Below are positions 17,402-25,898 of a DNA stretch of 46,520 bases, piece by piece. The stretch comes from Coriobacteriia bacterium (lineage in GTDB: Bacteria; Actinomycetota; Coriobacteriia; Anaerosomatales; PALSA-660), in contig JAUSAU010000068.1 in assembly GCA_030652345.1 (NCBI GenBank), positions 1 to 46,520 of the forward strand, read 5' to 3'. Under the pieces are notes generated by a model, which searched no databases, was not told where the DNA came from, and saw nothing but the letters and a program-made list of their open reading frames with translations. The position numbers and the translations under genes were made by a program. Numbering within the stretch: position 1 is the stretch's first letter; each line of letters begins with the position of its first letter.

Positions 17402-19660
17402 TCAGCCTTCGTGAAGCTCCTGGGTGAGCGGCGCGTCGCCGCTCACCATGCGCTCGAGAGCGTCGCCCCACGCGGCATGGAGCGCCTCGACCGGCAGGTC
17501 GAGCTTGCCTTCGATGACGAGACGGTCGCCGCCGACCTCACCGATCACCGAGAACGGTACGCCGCGGCGCACGAAGGTATCGGTGAGTGCTTCGGCATCG
17601 CCGTCGGCACACGTGAGGACTATGCGGCCCTGCGTCTCCGAGAACAGCGAGAACGCCGGCGCGAGGTCGTCGTCGAGTTCCACCGTCGCGCCGATGCCGC
17701 CGATGACGCACGCCTCGGCGAGCGCGACGGCCACACCGCCCTCGGAGCAGTCGTGCGCCGACTTCACGAGCCCGGCCTCGATCGCCTCGAGCAGCGCCTC
17801 ATGGATCTCGAGCTGCTCGGCGACGTCGCACGCGGGCGGCGCGCCGGCCACGGTGTCGAACCGCAGTTTGAGGTACTCGGAGCCGCCGAGCTCCGCGTCG
17901 GTCTCGCCGAGCAGGACGACGACGTCGCCGGCGTCCTTGAAGTGCGAGGTCACGCGCTTGCTCGCGTCCTGGAGCACGCCGACGAGGCCGACGGTCGGCG
18001 TCGGGTAGATCGGCGAGCCGAACGACTCGTTGTAGAAGCTCACGTTGCCCGAGATGACCGGGACGCCGAACGCCTTGCACGCGTCCGACATACCGCGGAT
18101 CGCCTCGTGGAAGGTGTAGAACACCTCGGGCTTCTCGGGGTTGCCGAAGTTCAGGCAGTCGGTGATGGCGGCCGGACGCCCGCCCGCGCACGCGACGTTG
18201 CGCGCCGCCTCGACGAACGCGATCTGTGCGCCCACGTACGGGTCGAGGTAGCAGTAGCGGCCGTTGCAGTCGGAGCTCACCGCGATCGCGCGGCCGGTGT
18301 CGGCGATGCGCAGGACCGCCGCGTCGCTGCCCGGCAGCACGAGGGTGTTGAGCATGACCTGGTGGTCGTACTGACGGTAGATCCACTCGCGGCTCGCGAT
18401 GTTCGGGCTGGCGAGCAGGTCGCAGAGCATGTCGGCGAGCTCGGCGGGGTCGGTCGGATGCTCGAGCGTCGCGGGGTCGAACGCCTGGACCTCATCGAGG
18501 TAGGCGGGGCGGGTCATCGCGGGGTCGTAGATGGGAGCGTCGTGCGCGAGCGTGGAGGCCGGCATGTCCGCCACGACCTCGTCGCCCTCGCGGACCACGA
18601 AGCGGCCGGTGCCCGTGACCTCACCGATGACGGTGGAGCGCAGGCCCCACTTCGTGCACACGGCACGCGCGGCCTCGAGCTTCTCGGGCGTCACGACCGC
18701 GAGCATGCGCTCCTGCGACTCCGACACCATGTACTCGAACGGCTTCATGGCCGCCTCGCGGGCGGGGATCTTCGTGACATCGATGTCGAGGCCGACGCCG
18801 CCGCGCGACGCCATCTCCGACGCGCTCGAGGTCAGTCCGGCGGCACCGAGGTCGCCGAGCCCCTCGAGCAGCCCCGCCTCGAGCAGCTCGAGGCACGCCT
18901 CGATGAGCAGCTTCTCCTCGAACGGGTCGCCCACCTGGACCGACGGGCGCTTGTCCTCGGCCTTCTCGTCGAACTCCTGACTCGCGAGCGTGGAGGCGCC
19001 GCCGATGCCGTCCCGGCCCGTCGTGGAGCCGATCAGCAGCACGAGGTTGCCGGGACCCGACGCGGTCGCGCTCGTGAGGTTCTCCTCGCGCATGATGCCG
19101 ATCGACATGGCGTTGATGAGGCAGTTGCCCTCGTACGCGTCGTCGAAGTAGACCTCGCCGCCGACGGTCGGGACGCCGAGGCAGTTGCCGTAGCCACCGA
19201 TACCCGCGACGGCACCTTCGAAGAGGTAGCGCTGGCGCGCCTTGTCCAGCGAGCCGAAGCGCAGCGAGTCGAGCGACGCGATCGGGCGGGCACCCATGGT
19301 GAAGATGTCGCGGATGATGCCGCCCACGCCGGTCGCCGCACCCTGGAACGGCTCGATGGCGCTCGGGTGGTTGTGCGACTCCATCTTGAAGGCGATCGCC
19401 CAGCCGTCGCCGACGCCGATGACGCCTGCGTTCTCGCCGGGGCCCTGCAGCACGAACTCGCCCTCGGTCGGGAACATGCGCAGTGCCTTACGGGAGTGCT
19501 TGTACGAGCAGTGCTCGCTCCACATGAGCGAGTACATGTAGAGCTCGGTGATGGTGGGTGTGCGCTCCAGGATCGCGACGATCTTGTCGTACTCGTCGGG
19601 CTTCAGGCCGAGATCGACGGCGAGTTGCGGTGCGAGTTCGGGCGACAGATCGTCACGCAT
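17402..19660 (-). CDS. purL: Phosphoribosylformylglycinamidine synthase II, small PurL
   Basis: The 752-residue length is that of the small PurL that works with PurS and PurQ, both encoded about 10 kb away in this window. It makes FGAM from FGAR, ATP and ammonia. Visible motifs are MWSEHCSYKHS (active-site His), FKMESHNHPSAIEPFQGAATGVGG, the GGSEYL loop of the second half and KSAHDCSEGGVAVALAE. The start ATG at 19660 has GAGGAG nine bases ahead; the frame is open further upstream. It leads the block that continues with the repeat protein. Confidence 0.95.
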   Translation of the reverse strand: MRDDLSPELAPQLAVDLGLKPDEYDKIVAILERTPTITELYMYSLMWSEHCSYKHSRKALRMFPTEGEFVLQGPGENAGVIGVGDGWAIAFKMESHNHPSAIEPFQGAATGVGGIIRDIFTMGARPIASLDSLRFGSLDKARQRYLFEGAVAGIGGYGNCLGVPTVGGEVYFDDAYEGNCLINAMSIGIMREENLTSATASGPGNLVLLIGSTTGRDGIGGASTLASQEFDEKAEDKRPSVQVGDPFEEKLLIEACLELLEAGLLEGLGDLGAAGLTSSASEMASRGGVGLDIDVTKIPAREAAMKPFEYMVSESQERMLAVVTPEKLEAARAVCTKWGLRSTVIGEVTGTGRFVVREGDEVVADMPASTLAHDAPIYDPAMTRPAYLDEVQAFDPATLEHPTDPAELADMLCDLLASPNIASREWIYRQYDHQVMLNTLVLPGSDAAVLRIADTGRAIAVSSDCNGRYCYLDPYVGAQIAFVEAARNVACAGGRPAAITDCLNFGNPEKPEVFYTFHEAIRGMSDACKAFGVPVISGNVSFYNESFGSPIYPTPTVGLVGVLQDASKRVTSHFKDAGDVVVLLGETDAELGGSEYLKLRFDTVAGAPPACDVAEQLEIHEALLEAIEAGLVKSAHDCSEGGVAVALAEACVIGGIGATVELDDDLAPAFSLFSETQGRIVLTCADGDAEALTDTFVRRGVPFSVIGEVGGDRLVIEGKLDLPVEALHAAWGDALERMVSGDAPLTQELHEG

Positions 19661-19700
19661 GCGGGGCGCTCCTCGGGCGGGGTACGGCGGGTTCGCTCGC

Positions 19701-19706
19701 ATTGTA
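19701..19706 (-). promoter_or_regulatory. Candidate -10 element (TACAAT) of purL
   Basis: CCGCTACAATGCG lies 40 bases before the purL ATG, in the 131-base gap after the giant gene. The flanking DNA is extremely GC-rich and has no -35. The purC leader has the related GGCTACAATACC. Confidence 0.4.
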
Positions 19707-19791
19707 GCGGACGCGCGCGGGCGAGGCGGGCGCTCGCGGGCGCGCGCGAGCCCGTCCGGGCCCGTGGCGCACGCTGTCGGCGGAGAGACGC

Positions 19792-22700
19792 CTACTTCAC
19801 CCGCACCCGCACCACTCTCGAGTTCGACGCCTTGAGGCCTCGCTGGGCGTAGAAGCGCGCCTGATAGTAGTAGTAACCGCGGGCGACGCGACGCGAGTAG
19901 GTGAACCGATACGAGAACACGCCGGTCGAGCCGATCGTGCGAGAGCCCATGTACGCGTATGTGCGCTTGCCCGGCTTCTTGACGTAGTAGCGAACCGCTC
20001 CGCCGGCGAACGCGCGCGGGTTCACGTAGCCGCTGAGCGTCACCGCACGGCCACGGGCCACCGTGTATGCGCTCGTCCTGAAGTACGTCGAGGTGGCCAG
20101 AGGGGTCACGACGATCCGCACCGTGGCCGGCTCCGACACCCCGCCCCGGCCGTCACTGACGCGGTAGGTGAACGAGTCCGTGCCGGTGTAGGCGTTGATG
20201 GGCCGGTAGGTGATCGACCCGGTGGACATGACGGTCGCGGTCCCCATCCCCGGCTGCGTCACCATGCTGAAGACCAGCGGATCGCCGTCGGGATCGCTGG
20301 CGTACGTCACCAGAGTAGCGGCCGGGCCGGTGAGCGTCGTGTAGGCGGAGACCGTGTACGTGCAGTCGCGCGCGACGGGCGTCCGGTTCGGGTCCGCAAC
20401 GGTGACTTCGATCGTGCGCGTGACGTCACGGTTGCCTGCGAGGTCCACGCTGCAGTAGGCGATCACGTGGGAGCCGATCGCGGTGACCGGAATGGTCGCT
20501 GTGGTCGTGAGTCCGGCACCGCCGGGTGACTGCTCCTGCAGCGCCCCGCCGTCGAGGGTCCAGCGAACGGTCGGGCTTCCCGAGCCCGCCCCGGCGTCGA
20601 AGCCGACGATGGTGACCGTCGCCGTGCCGTCCGCCGCCTTCGCGACGGTCGCACTCGTGGACGGCTTCACGCTGTCCAGCTTGATCGAGCGGCTGCCCCA
20701 CGGGGACTCCGACGTACCGCGATGGTTCTGGGAGTAGAACGCCCACGCGTGCTCGCCCTGCGCCACGCCGGCGAGCGTGGTCGTGATGTCGTAGCTGGCG
20801 GCGCTCATAGAGCCGCCGTCGAGTTGCCAGAACGTCCGACCGAGCCACGCCCGCACGAGCGACACCGTGGGCGTCGTGACGTACCAGTCGTTCAGTCCGT
20901 CCGGGGACGGCGGATCGAGCGTCATCGTGGTGGCCGGCGAGGCCATGGTCTGCACCGAGAAGTGGAGGGTGCGGGTCACCTCGGTGTTGCCGAGCGCGTC
21001 CCACGAGGCGAACTGCAGCGTATGGGCGCCGAGCGCGGATGCGGTGACAGAGGTGCCGGTCTGCAGCGCGCCGCCATCGAGGACCCAGCGCGTCCCGGCC
21101 ACCGTGCTGCCGCCGGAGTCGACCGGGTTCAGCGTGATGTCGGCCTGCTCCGCGAAGACGCTGCCTTCCGCAACGTCACCCCAGGTGTACCCGGGCGTCG
21201 TCGTCGGCGGGGTCTGGTCGAGCGAGATCACGCGCGTCTGGACGAGGCCTGCGATGTTGCCCGCGCGGTCCCAGAAGCGCATGGAGACGCTCTTAGGCCC
21301 GCTGCCGGCGGGAAGCGTGACGCTGACCGACGGGGAGAACGGTGACGTGGCTGTCCAGCTCGAGCCGTCGGTGCTCCACGAGACGTAGCCGGGCCCGGAT
21401 GCGTTGTCGGTGATGGTGACGGTGGCGCTCACCGTCGTGGTCCCCGTCACGGTGGCGCCGCCGGCGAGTTGGAAGTCGCCCAGCGGCGCGCCGCCGTCGT
21501 ACTTGAGCGTGAGCGAATGCGACGGGGTCTCGGATGTCGCGCTTGCGCCGCTCACGCCGTAGTAGGTCACGGTGGCCGTGCCGTTGTACGTGCCGCCCTG
21601 CGGCGTGACCGGCCACGGCACGTTCATCGGGGAGAGCACCGAGGTCCGCCATGTCGAGGTCGTATCCCACTGGGCGTAGGTCGTGCCCGCGATGTCGCGC
21701 GTGATCGAGACCGCCGCCGGCGCCTCCCGGTACCAGCCGTTCAGTCCGTTGGGTGCGGCGGGCGACACGGTCGCGTTCGTCACCGGCGCGACGGGTGCGA
21801 CGACGGTGATGGTGTCAGTTACCTCGAGTACGTGCGCGAACGGAAGCGCCGAGTCGCGGTACTGCGCGCGCACGAGCTTCACGCCGACGCCGGGCGTCGA
21901 GTTCAACGACGCGCTCGCCGCGTAGTCCGCCCACTCGGTCCACATCACGCCATCGTCGGCCGAGAAGCGCATCTGGAGCGGGGATATGTCGGTCACGGAC
22001 GAGTTGGCCGTGATCTGGGTCGATCCGGTCGTCGCGGCGCCGCCGTTGAGCTGGACGGCGCCCGACGGGGCGGCCGAATCCACCAGCACCTTGCGATGGG
22101 AGACCGGACTGTGATTGCCGACCGCGTCGTTCGCGCGGACGTGGAAGTACCACGCGCCGTCCGAGGACGCCGACATCTGCGCGTAGGTCGCGGTGGAGCT
22201 CGTGGCCCAGCCCGGGTCGGTCGTCGGCGACCGGTCGAACGACCAGGTGTAGGTCTGTCCGACGGGTGACACGAGGTCACGGATGCCGAGCTTCGACGCG
22301 CCCATCGAGTAGACGATGCGGTCGCCGGAGCCGGACACGTCGAGGGCGGAGCCGGTGGTCGCGATCGTGGTGACCCGCCTCGGATGGATCGGGTCGGACA
22401 CGTCGAAGACGCCGATCCCCGCCGTGCCCTCGGCGACGTAGAGCGTAGTCCCGTTGCGGTAGAGCTGGCGCGCATCACCGGTCGTGGCGATGGTGGCCAT
22501 GTACAGCGGGCCGGTCGGATCGTAGACGTCGTAGACGCGCACGCCGCCGGTTCCGCAGGCGACGAATGCCATGGTGCCCGAGACGTCCACGTCGTAGGCA
22601 TCGAAGCTTGTGAGTGAGGCCTTGGTGGTCGGAGCGGAGATGGTGGTGACGTCGGAGATCTGCAATCCGCCGCCGACCGCGGTCACGTACAGGATGTTGC

Positions 22701-25700
22701 CGGAGCGGAAGCTCGCCGTCGCAGAGCCGACGGTCGAGACCGTGTAGAGCGACGCGGTGTTGATCGCCGTGGGGGCGCTGATGTTGAGCACCTTCACGCC
22801 GGCCTGGCTGCACGCGACGTACGCGTACGACCCGACGACCCTGACCTGTCGCGGGATGGAGTTCGCGAGGAACGAGCGCGCCTCGCCTGCCGTCGGAAGC
22901 CCGTCGATCGCCGTCTTGAACTTCGTCGCGATCGATCCGATCGTACCGCTGTAGCCCACTGCATACACGCGGTTGCCGCTCACCGCGATATCGGTGAACG
23001 TGCCCGTCAGGTTGCCCCCCGACGTCCTCACCTGCGTCGGCGCCGCCGGATCCGCGATACCCCAGTCATCGACGACGCTGTTCGCGGTCGTGAACACATC
23101 CGTACCGTCGACGACGAGCCCCCGGCTCGTGCCGGCGGGGCCGAAGTCACCGTAGCTCGTCGCCGAGTAGGCGCCGGAGAACTGGAACACCGGGGAGGTC
23201 TCCACGTACCAGCTCGTGGGGTCCGAGTGCGTCGGCGAGATGAGCTCGGGCGCGCCGGGCGCGGTCGCGTCGAGCACGATCGTGTGGGAGCGGGAGAGCG
23301 TGTTGCCGGCCGCGTTCGCGTAGCGGACGACGACGCCCTTGACCCCGTCGCCGGCGGGAAGGACCACGCTGCGACTCACGGCGAACGCCTGGGTTGCATC
23401 GAAGCTCGAACCGCCGTCCACCGAGACGCTCATCGAGGTGGCGTTGGCCACACCGGCGCTGTCCACCGTCACCGTGCGGGTGTTGACCGTCGTCGCACCG
23501 CCGGCGAGCACGAAGTCGCCGGAGAGCGGGCGTGTGTCGATCGAGACGGCGAAGTGGGATACAGGGCCCCAGTTCCCGAACGTGTCCACCGCGCGCACGT
23601 GGAAATACGAGACCCCGTCCGGCTGCACGCCGAACGCGACGGAGGTGGCGGCGCTCGAGACGGTGCCCGTACCCGGGTCGGTGGAGGGCGAGCGGTCGAG
23701 CGCGTACTTCCAGCCGTAGATGCCGCTCGCATCGGACGCCGAGTAGGTGAACTGCGGTGAGGTAGCCGCGTACCACGTCCCGGGCGCCGGGTGCGTCGGC
23801 GAGGCGATGGTCGGCGCAGCCGGGGCGGTCATGTCGGTGCCGTAGATGTAGCGGATGCCGCGGATGTCGTCGTCGGAAAGCACGCGCTTCACCGAGTTCG
23901 ACGGCGATGTCCCGCACATCACCTTGCTCACATCACCGGCGCCGTACTGGTCGTCGAGCACGAGCGAGTGCCCGAGCTCGTGCGCCATGATCGAGACGTA
24001 GTCGTACTTGCCCGGCACCGCCCCGTCAGACCAGGCGTAAGCGCTATTCATCACGATGTCGGTCTCGATGACGTGCCGGGTCACCCCGTCATAACTGTAG
24101 GAATTCCAGCCGAGAATACTGGTCGTGGTGAACCCCGTCGACGCGAAGTAGATGTCGTTGAGGTTGTTGTCGATCGGCGGGTTCGCGGTCTGGGTGCTCA
24201 CGCCGTCAGTGCTGAAGACGAAGCTCGAGAGCCGGTACGTGCCACCGTTCCAGATCGCCATGGCGGACTCAACGGCGGCAGGGACATTGGCTACGCCGGT
24301 GGTCGGGTTGCTCGGGGTGACGCGGTAAGCCACCGACGATGGTGACCGGTGCACGCCCCACCAGCTGAAGCCGACGTCGTAGGTGTAGCCGGTGCTCGAC
24401 AGGCCGCCGCCGTTGGTGACCGTCAAAGGACCTGAACCGGCGCCCGCCGGCACGGTGCAGATGATCGACGTGTCGGACCACGACACGATTCCCGCCGTGG
24501 CGACGGTGCTGCCTCCACGCGAGTAGAACCCGGCCGATCCGGTCCCACGAGTCGCTCCGAAGTTCGTCCCGGTGATGGTGATCGGCTGGTTGACGCCCGC
24601 ATCGGCGTTGGCCGGCGTGACGTTCGTGACCGTCGGCAACGGTAGGTTGTCCGCCGTCAGGACGACGTTGTCGATGTAGACGCCCTCATCGCCCGGGTAG
24701 TTCCAGGAGTGTCCCGCATACATGGTCACGTAGACCGTCGATTGCCCGGTGAACGTCCGCAGCGTCGACGCGTTGCCCGCGATCACGTTCCGAAGATCGA
24801 TCCTCACGTGTTTCCACCCTGTGGAGCTGGACGTGAAGCTCGACCTGACGTAGTCGGTCATCACGGAGTTTGCAGCGGACGTCGAGACGCACGCTGCCGC
24901 CCAGCCGGTCGACGGCATGTTGCAGTAGATGTCGAAGTCCAGCCACGCGGAGTTGTAGCCGCTGAGGTCGACTGCTGCGTGCTTGAGATACGCACCGACC
25001 GTGACGGAGCTCGGGAGCGTCGCCGGCGGAACCACGGCGTTGCTCCCGGACGCCGCCATGAACAGCGAGCCCGTACCGCCTGCGTACCTGTACGTGGCGG
25101 GTCCCCACGTCGGGTCGCCGCTGCCGCTCGTCACCCAACTGCTCATGTCCCCGCCCTCGAACCCGGACGAGAACAGCGTCGTGGTCGCGAGCGGTGAGAT
25201 TCCGGTGGCCGGATCCCAGAACGCGGCCAGCCGTGAGTCGGCGGGCGCCAGCGGCACCGCGACCGACGTCGCGGCCTCCGGCGCGGGAGCCGACACGCGG
25301 ACCCCGCCCCTCAGCCGCGACTCAAGCACCGCATCAGGCGCGTCCACTGCGATCTTGCCCTGCCACGCTCCGATGACGTTGTTGCGCGCGTCGAGGATCA
25401 GGTAGCACGTCTCGCCCTGACGGAACCGCGGCACCTCGCTGACCATGTAGCCCATGCCGCCGACCTCGCCGCCGGGCTGACGGATCGAGAGCGTCTTACC
25501 GCGCGACCCCTTGAGGACCTTGAGCACACTGAAGGTGAAGTCGGTCGCGATGGGCGCCGCGTTCGAATCGGGTGCGGCCACCGGCATGCGCAGCGACTGC
25601 TTCGCTCCGAGCCGCGCGAGAACGATCGCGTCGGCCTGCGACGCCATCTCCTCGATCGTCATCGGGATGACTGCGGCGTACGCCTGAGCGGTAACGCCCG

Positions 25701-25785
25701 CGAAGGCCAGCGTCACCACCAACACCGCCACCGCCCGCACGACCGAGAAGCGTCCCGTCACCATGTCGCGAAGCACTGTCGCCAC
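19792..25785 (-). CDS. Giant secreted metzincin-like protein with TIG domain, inserted beta-propeller, Ig-like repeats and C-terminal surface module
   Basis: The product has 1997 residues. After a signal peptide (1-38) come: a domain rich in VLKVLKG...PRFRQGE (40-160); a jelly-roll-like region (205-380); an IPT/TIG domain (383-470); and a zinc-protease domain (475-650) with HELGHSLVLDD at 602-612, then a Met-turn at Met623 (KVMCGTS). This is HExxHxxVxxD rather than the classical HExxHxxGxxH. Fn3-like units with the shared phrase DRSPSTDPG / DRSPTTDPG follow; the second is split by about 300 residues of LVIVD-like propeller repeats (876-1174). Further Ig-like units lead to a cadherin-like unit (1800-1893) and a basic Tyr-rich C-terminal module ending VVRVRVK. 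The start is GTG with GAGGA nearby. Role unknown; a surface or matrix protease or adhesin is plausible. Confidence 0.8.
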   Translation of the reverse strand: MATVLRDMVTGRFSVVRAVAVLVVTLAFAGVTAQAYAAVIPMTIEEMASQADAIVLARLGAKQSLRMPVAAPDSNAAPIATDFTFSVLKVLKGSRGKTLSIRQPGGEVGGMGYMVSEVPRFRQGETCYLILDARNNVIGAWQGKIAVDAPDAVLESRLRGGVRVSAPAPEAATSVAVPLAPADSRLAAFWDPATGISPLATTTLFSSGFEGGDMSSWVTSGSGDPTWGPATYRYAGGTGSLFMAASGSNAVVPPATLPSSVTVGAYLKHAAVDLSGYNSAWLDFDIYCNMPSTGWAAACVSTSAANSVMTDYVRSSFTSSSTGWKHVRIDLRNVIAGNASTLRTFTGQSTVYVTMYAGHSWNYPGDEGVYIDNVVLTADNLPLPTVTNVTPANADAGVNQPITITGTNFGATRGTGSAGFYSRGGSTVATAGIVSWSDTSIICTVPAGAGSGPLTVTNGGGLSSTGYTYDVGFSWWGVHRSPSSVAYRVTPSNPTTGVANVPAAVESAMAIWNGGTYRLSSFVFSTDGVSTQTANPPIDNNLNDIYFASTGFTTTSILGWNSYSYDGVTRHVIETDIVMNSAYAWSDGAVPGKYDYVSIMAHELGHSLVLDDQYGAGDVSKVMCGTSPSNSVKRVLSDDDIRGIRYIYGTDMTAPAAPTIASPTHPAPGTWYAATSPQFTYSASDASGIYGWKYALDRSPSTDPGTGTVSSAATSVAFGVQPDGVSYFHVRAVDTFGNWGPVSHFAVSIDTRPLSGDFVLAGGATTVNTRTVTVDSAGVANATSMSVSVDGGSSFDATQAFAVSRSVVLPAGDGVKGVVVRYANAAGNTLSRSHTIVLDATAPGAPELISPTHSDPTSWYVETSPVFQFSGAYSATSYGDFGPAGTSRGLVVDGTDVFTTANSVVDDWGIADPAAPTQVRTSGGNLTGTFTDIAVSGNRVYAVGYSGTIGSIATKFKTAIDGLPTAGEARSFLANSIPRQVRVVGSYAYVACSQAGVKVLNISAPTAINTASLYTVSTVGSATASFRSGNILYVTAVGGGLQISDVTTISAPTTKASLTSFDAYDVDVSGTMAFVACGTGGVRVYDVYDPTGPLYMATIATTGDARQLYRNGTTLYVAEGTAGIGVFDVSDPIHPRRVTTIATTGSALDVSGSGDRIVYSMGASKLGIRDLVSPVGQTYTWSFDRSPTTDPGWATSSTATYAQMSASSDGAWYFHVRANDAVGNHSPVSHRKVLVDSAAPSGAVQLNGGAATTGSTQITANSSVTDISPLQMRFSADDGVMWTEWADYAASASLNSTPGVGVKLVRAQYRDSALPFAHVLEVTDTITVVAPVAPVTNATVSPAAPNGLNGWYREAPAAVSITRDIAGTTYAQWDTTSTWRTSVLSPMNVPWPVTPQGGTYNGTATVTYYGVSGASATSETPSHSLTLKYDGGAPLGDFQLAGGATVTGTTTVSATVTITDNASGPGYVSWSTDGSSWTATSPFSPSVSVTLPAGSGPKSVSMRFWDRAGNIAGLVQTRVISLDQTPPTTTPGYTWGDVAEGSVFAEQADITLNPVDSGGSTVAGTRWVLDGGALQTGTSVTASALGAHTLQFASWDALGNTEVTRTLHFSVQTMASPATTMTLDPPSPDGLNDWYVTTPTVSLVRAWLGRTFWQLDGGSMSAASYDITTTLAGVAQGEHAWAFYSQNHRGTSESPWGSRSIKLDSVKPSTSATVAKAADGTATVTIVGFDAGAGSGSPTVRWTLDGGALQEQSPGGAGLTTTATIPVTAIGSHVIAYCSVDLAGNRDVTRTIEVTVADPNRTPVARDCTYTVSAYTTLTGPAATLVTYASDPDGDPLVFSMVTQPGMGTATVMSTGSITYRPINAYTGTDSFTYRVSDGRGGVSEPATVRIVVTPLATSTYFRTSAYTVARGRAVTLSGYVNPRAFAGGAVRYYVKKPGKRTYAYMGSRTIGSTGVFSYRFTYSRRVARGYYYYQARFYAQRGLKASNSRVVRVRVK
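22264..23160 (-). repeat. LVIVD-like beta-propeller repeats inside the giant protein
   Basis: This stretch encodes about six or seven 40-45-residue units with the pattern VxGxxxYVAxGxxGVxVxDVSDPxxPxxxxT, for example SYAYVACSQAGVKVLNISAP, MAFVACGTGGVRVYDVYDP and TLYVAEGTAGIGVFDVSDP. It falls inside an Ig/Fn3-like unit whose two halves are recognisable on either side. Confidence 0.7.
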
Positions 25786-25822
25786 CCCGATCCTCGATCG
25801 CCCCCGTACCGGTCACCGCTAC

Positions 25823-25828
25823 ATAGTA
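25823..25828 (-). promoter_or_regulatory. Possible -10 (TACTAT) of the giant protein gene
   Basis: TACTAT lies 37 bases before the GTG start and just after a 9-bp hairpin. No -35 is visible; the region it would occupy is part of the hairpin. Confidence 0.25.
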
Positions 25829-25840
25829 GTACCCGACACA

Positions 25841-25874
25841 CGGCGGGCGGCCTCCTCTCGGAAGTCGCCCGCCG
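25841..25874 (-). terminator. GC-rich 9-bp hairpin after the SGNH-like gene
   Basis: CGGCGGGCG at 25841-25849 pairs perfectly with 25866-25874 around a 16-base loop. It starts 24 bases past the stop of the SGNH-like gene and precedes the giant gene. No U tract follows, so it is only a candidate terminator. Confidence 0.45.
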
Positions 25875-25898
25875 CGGGTGTCCGCCGTGCCGCTCCCG

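Noticed and set aside
17279..19852. An 857-codon plus-strand open frame over purL
   Set aside because: It is a shadow of purL with biased composition and no ribosome site.
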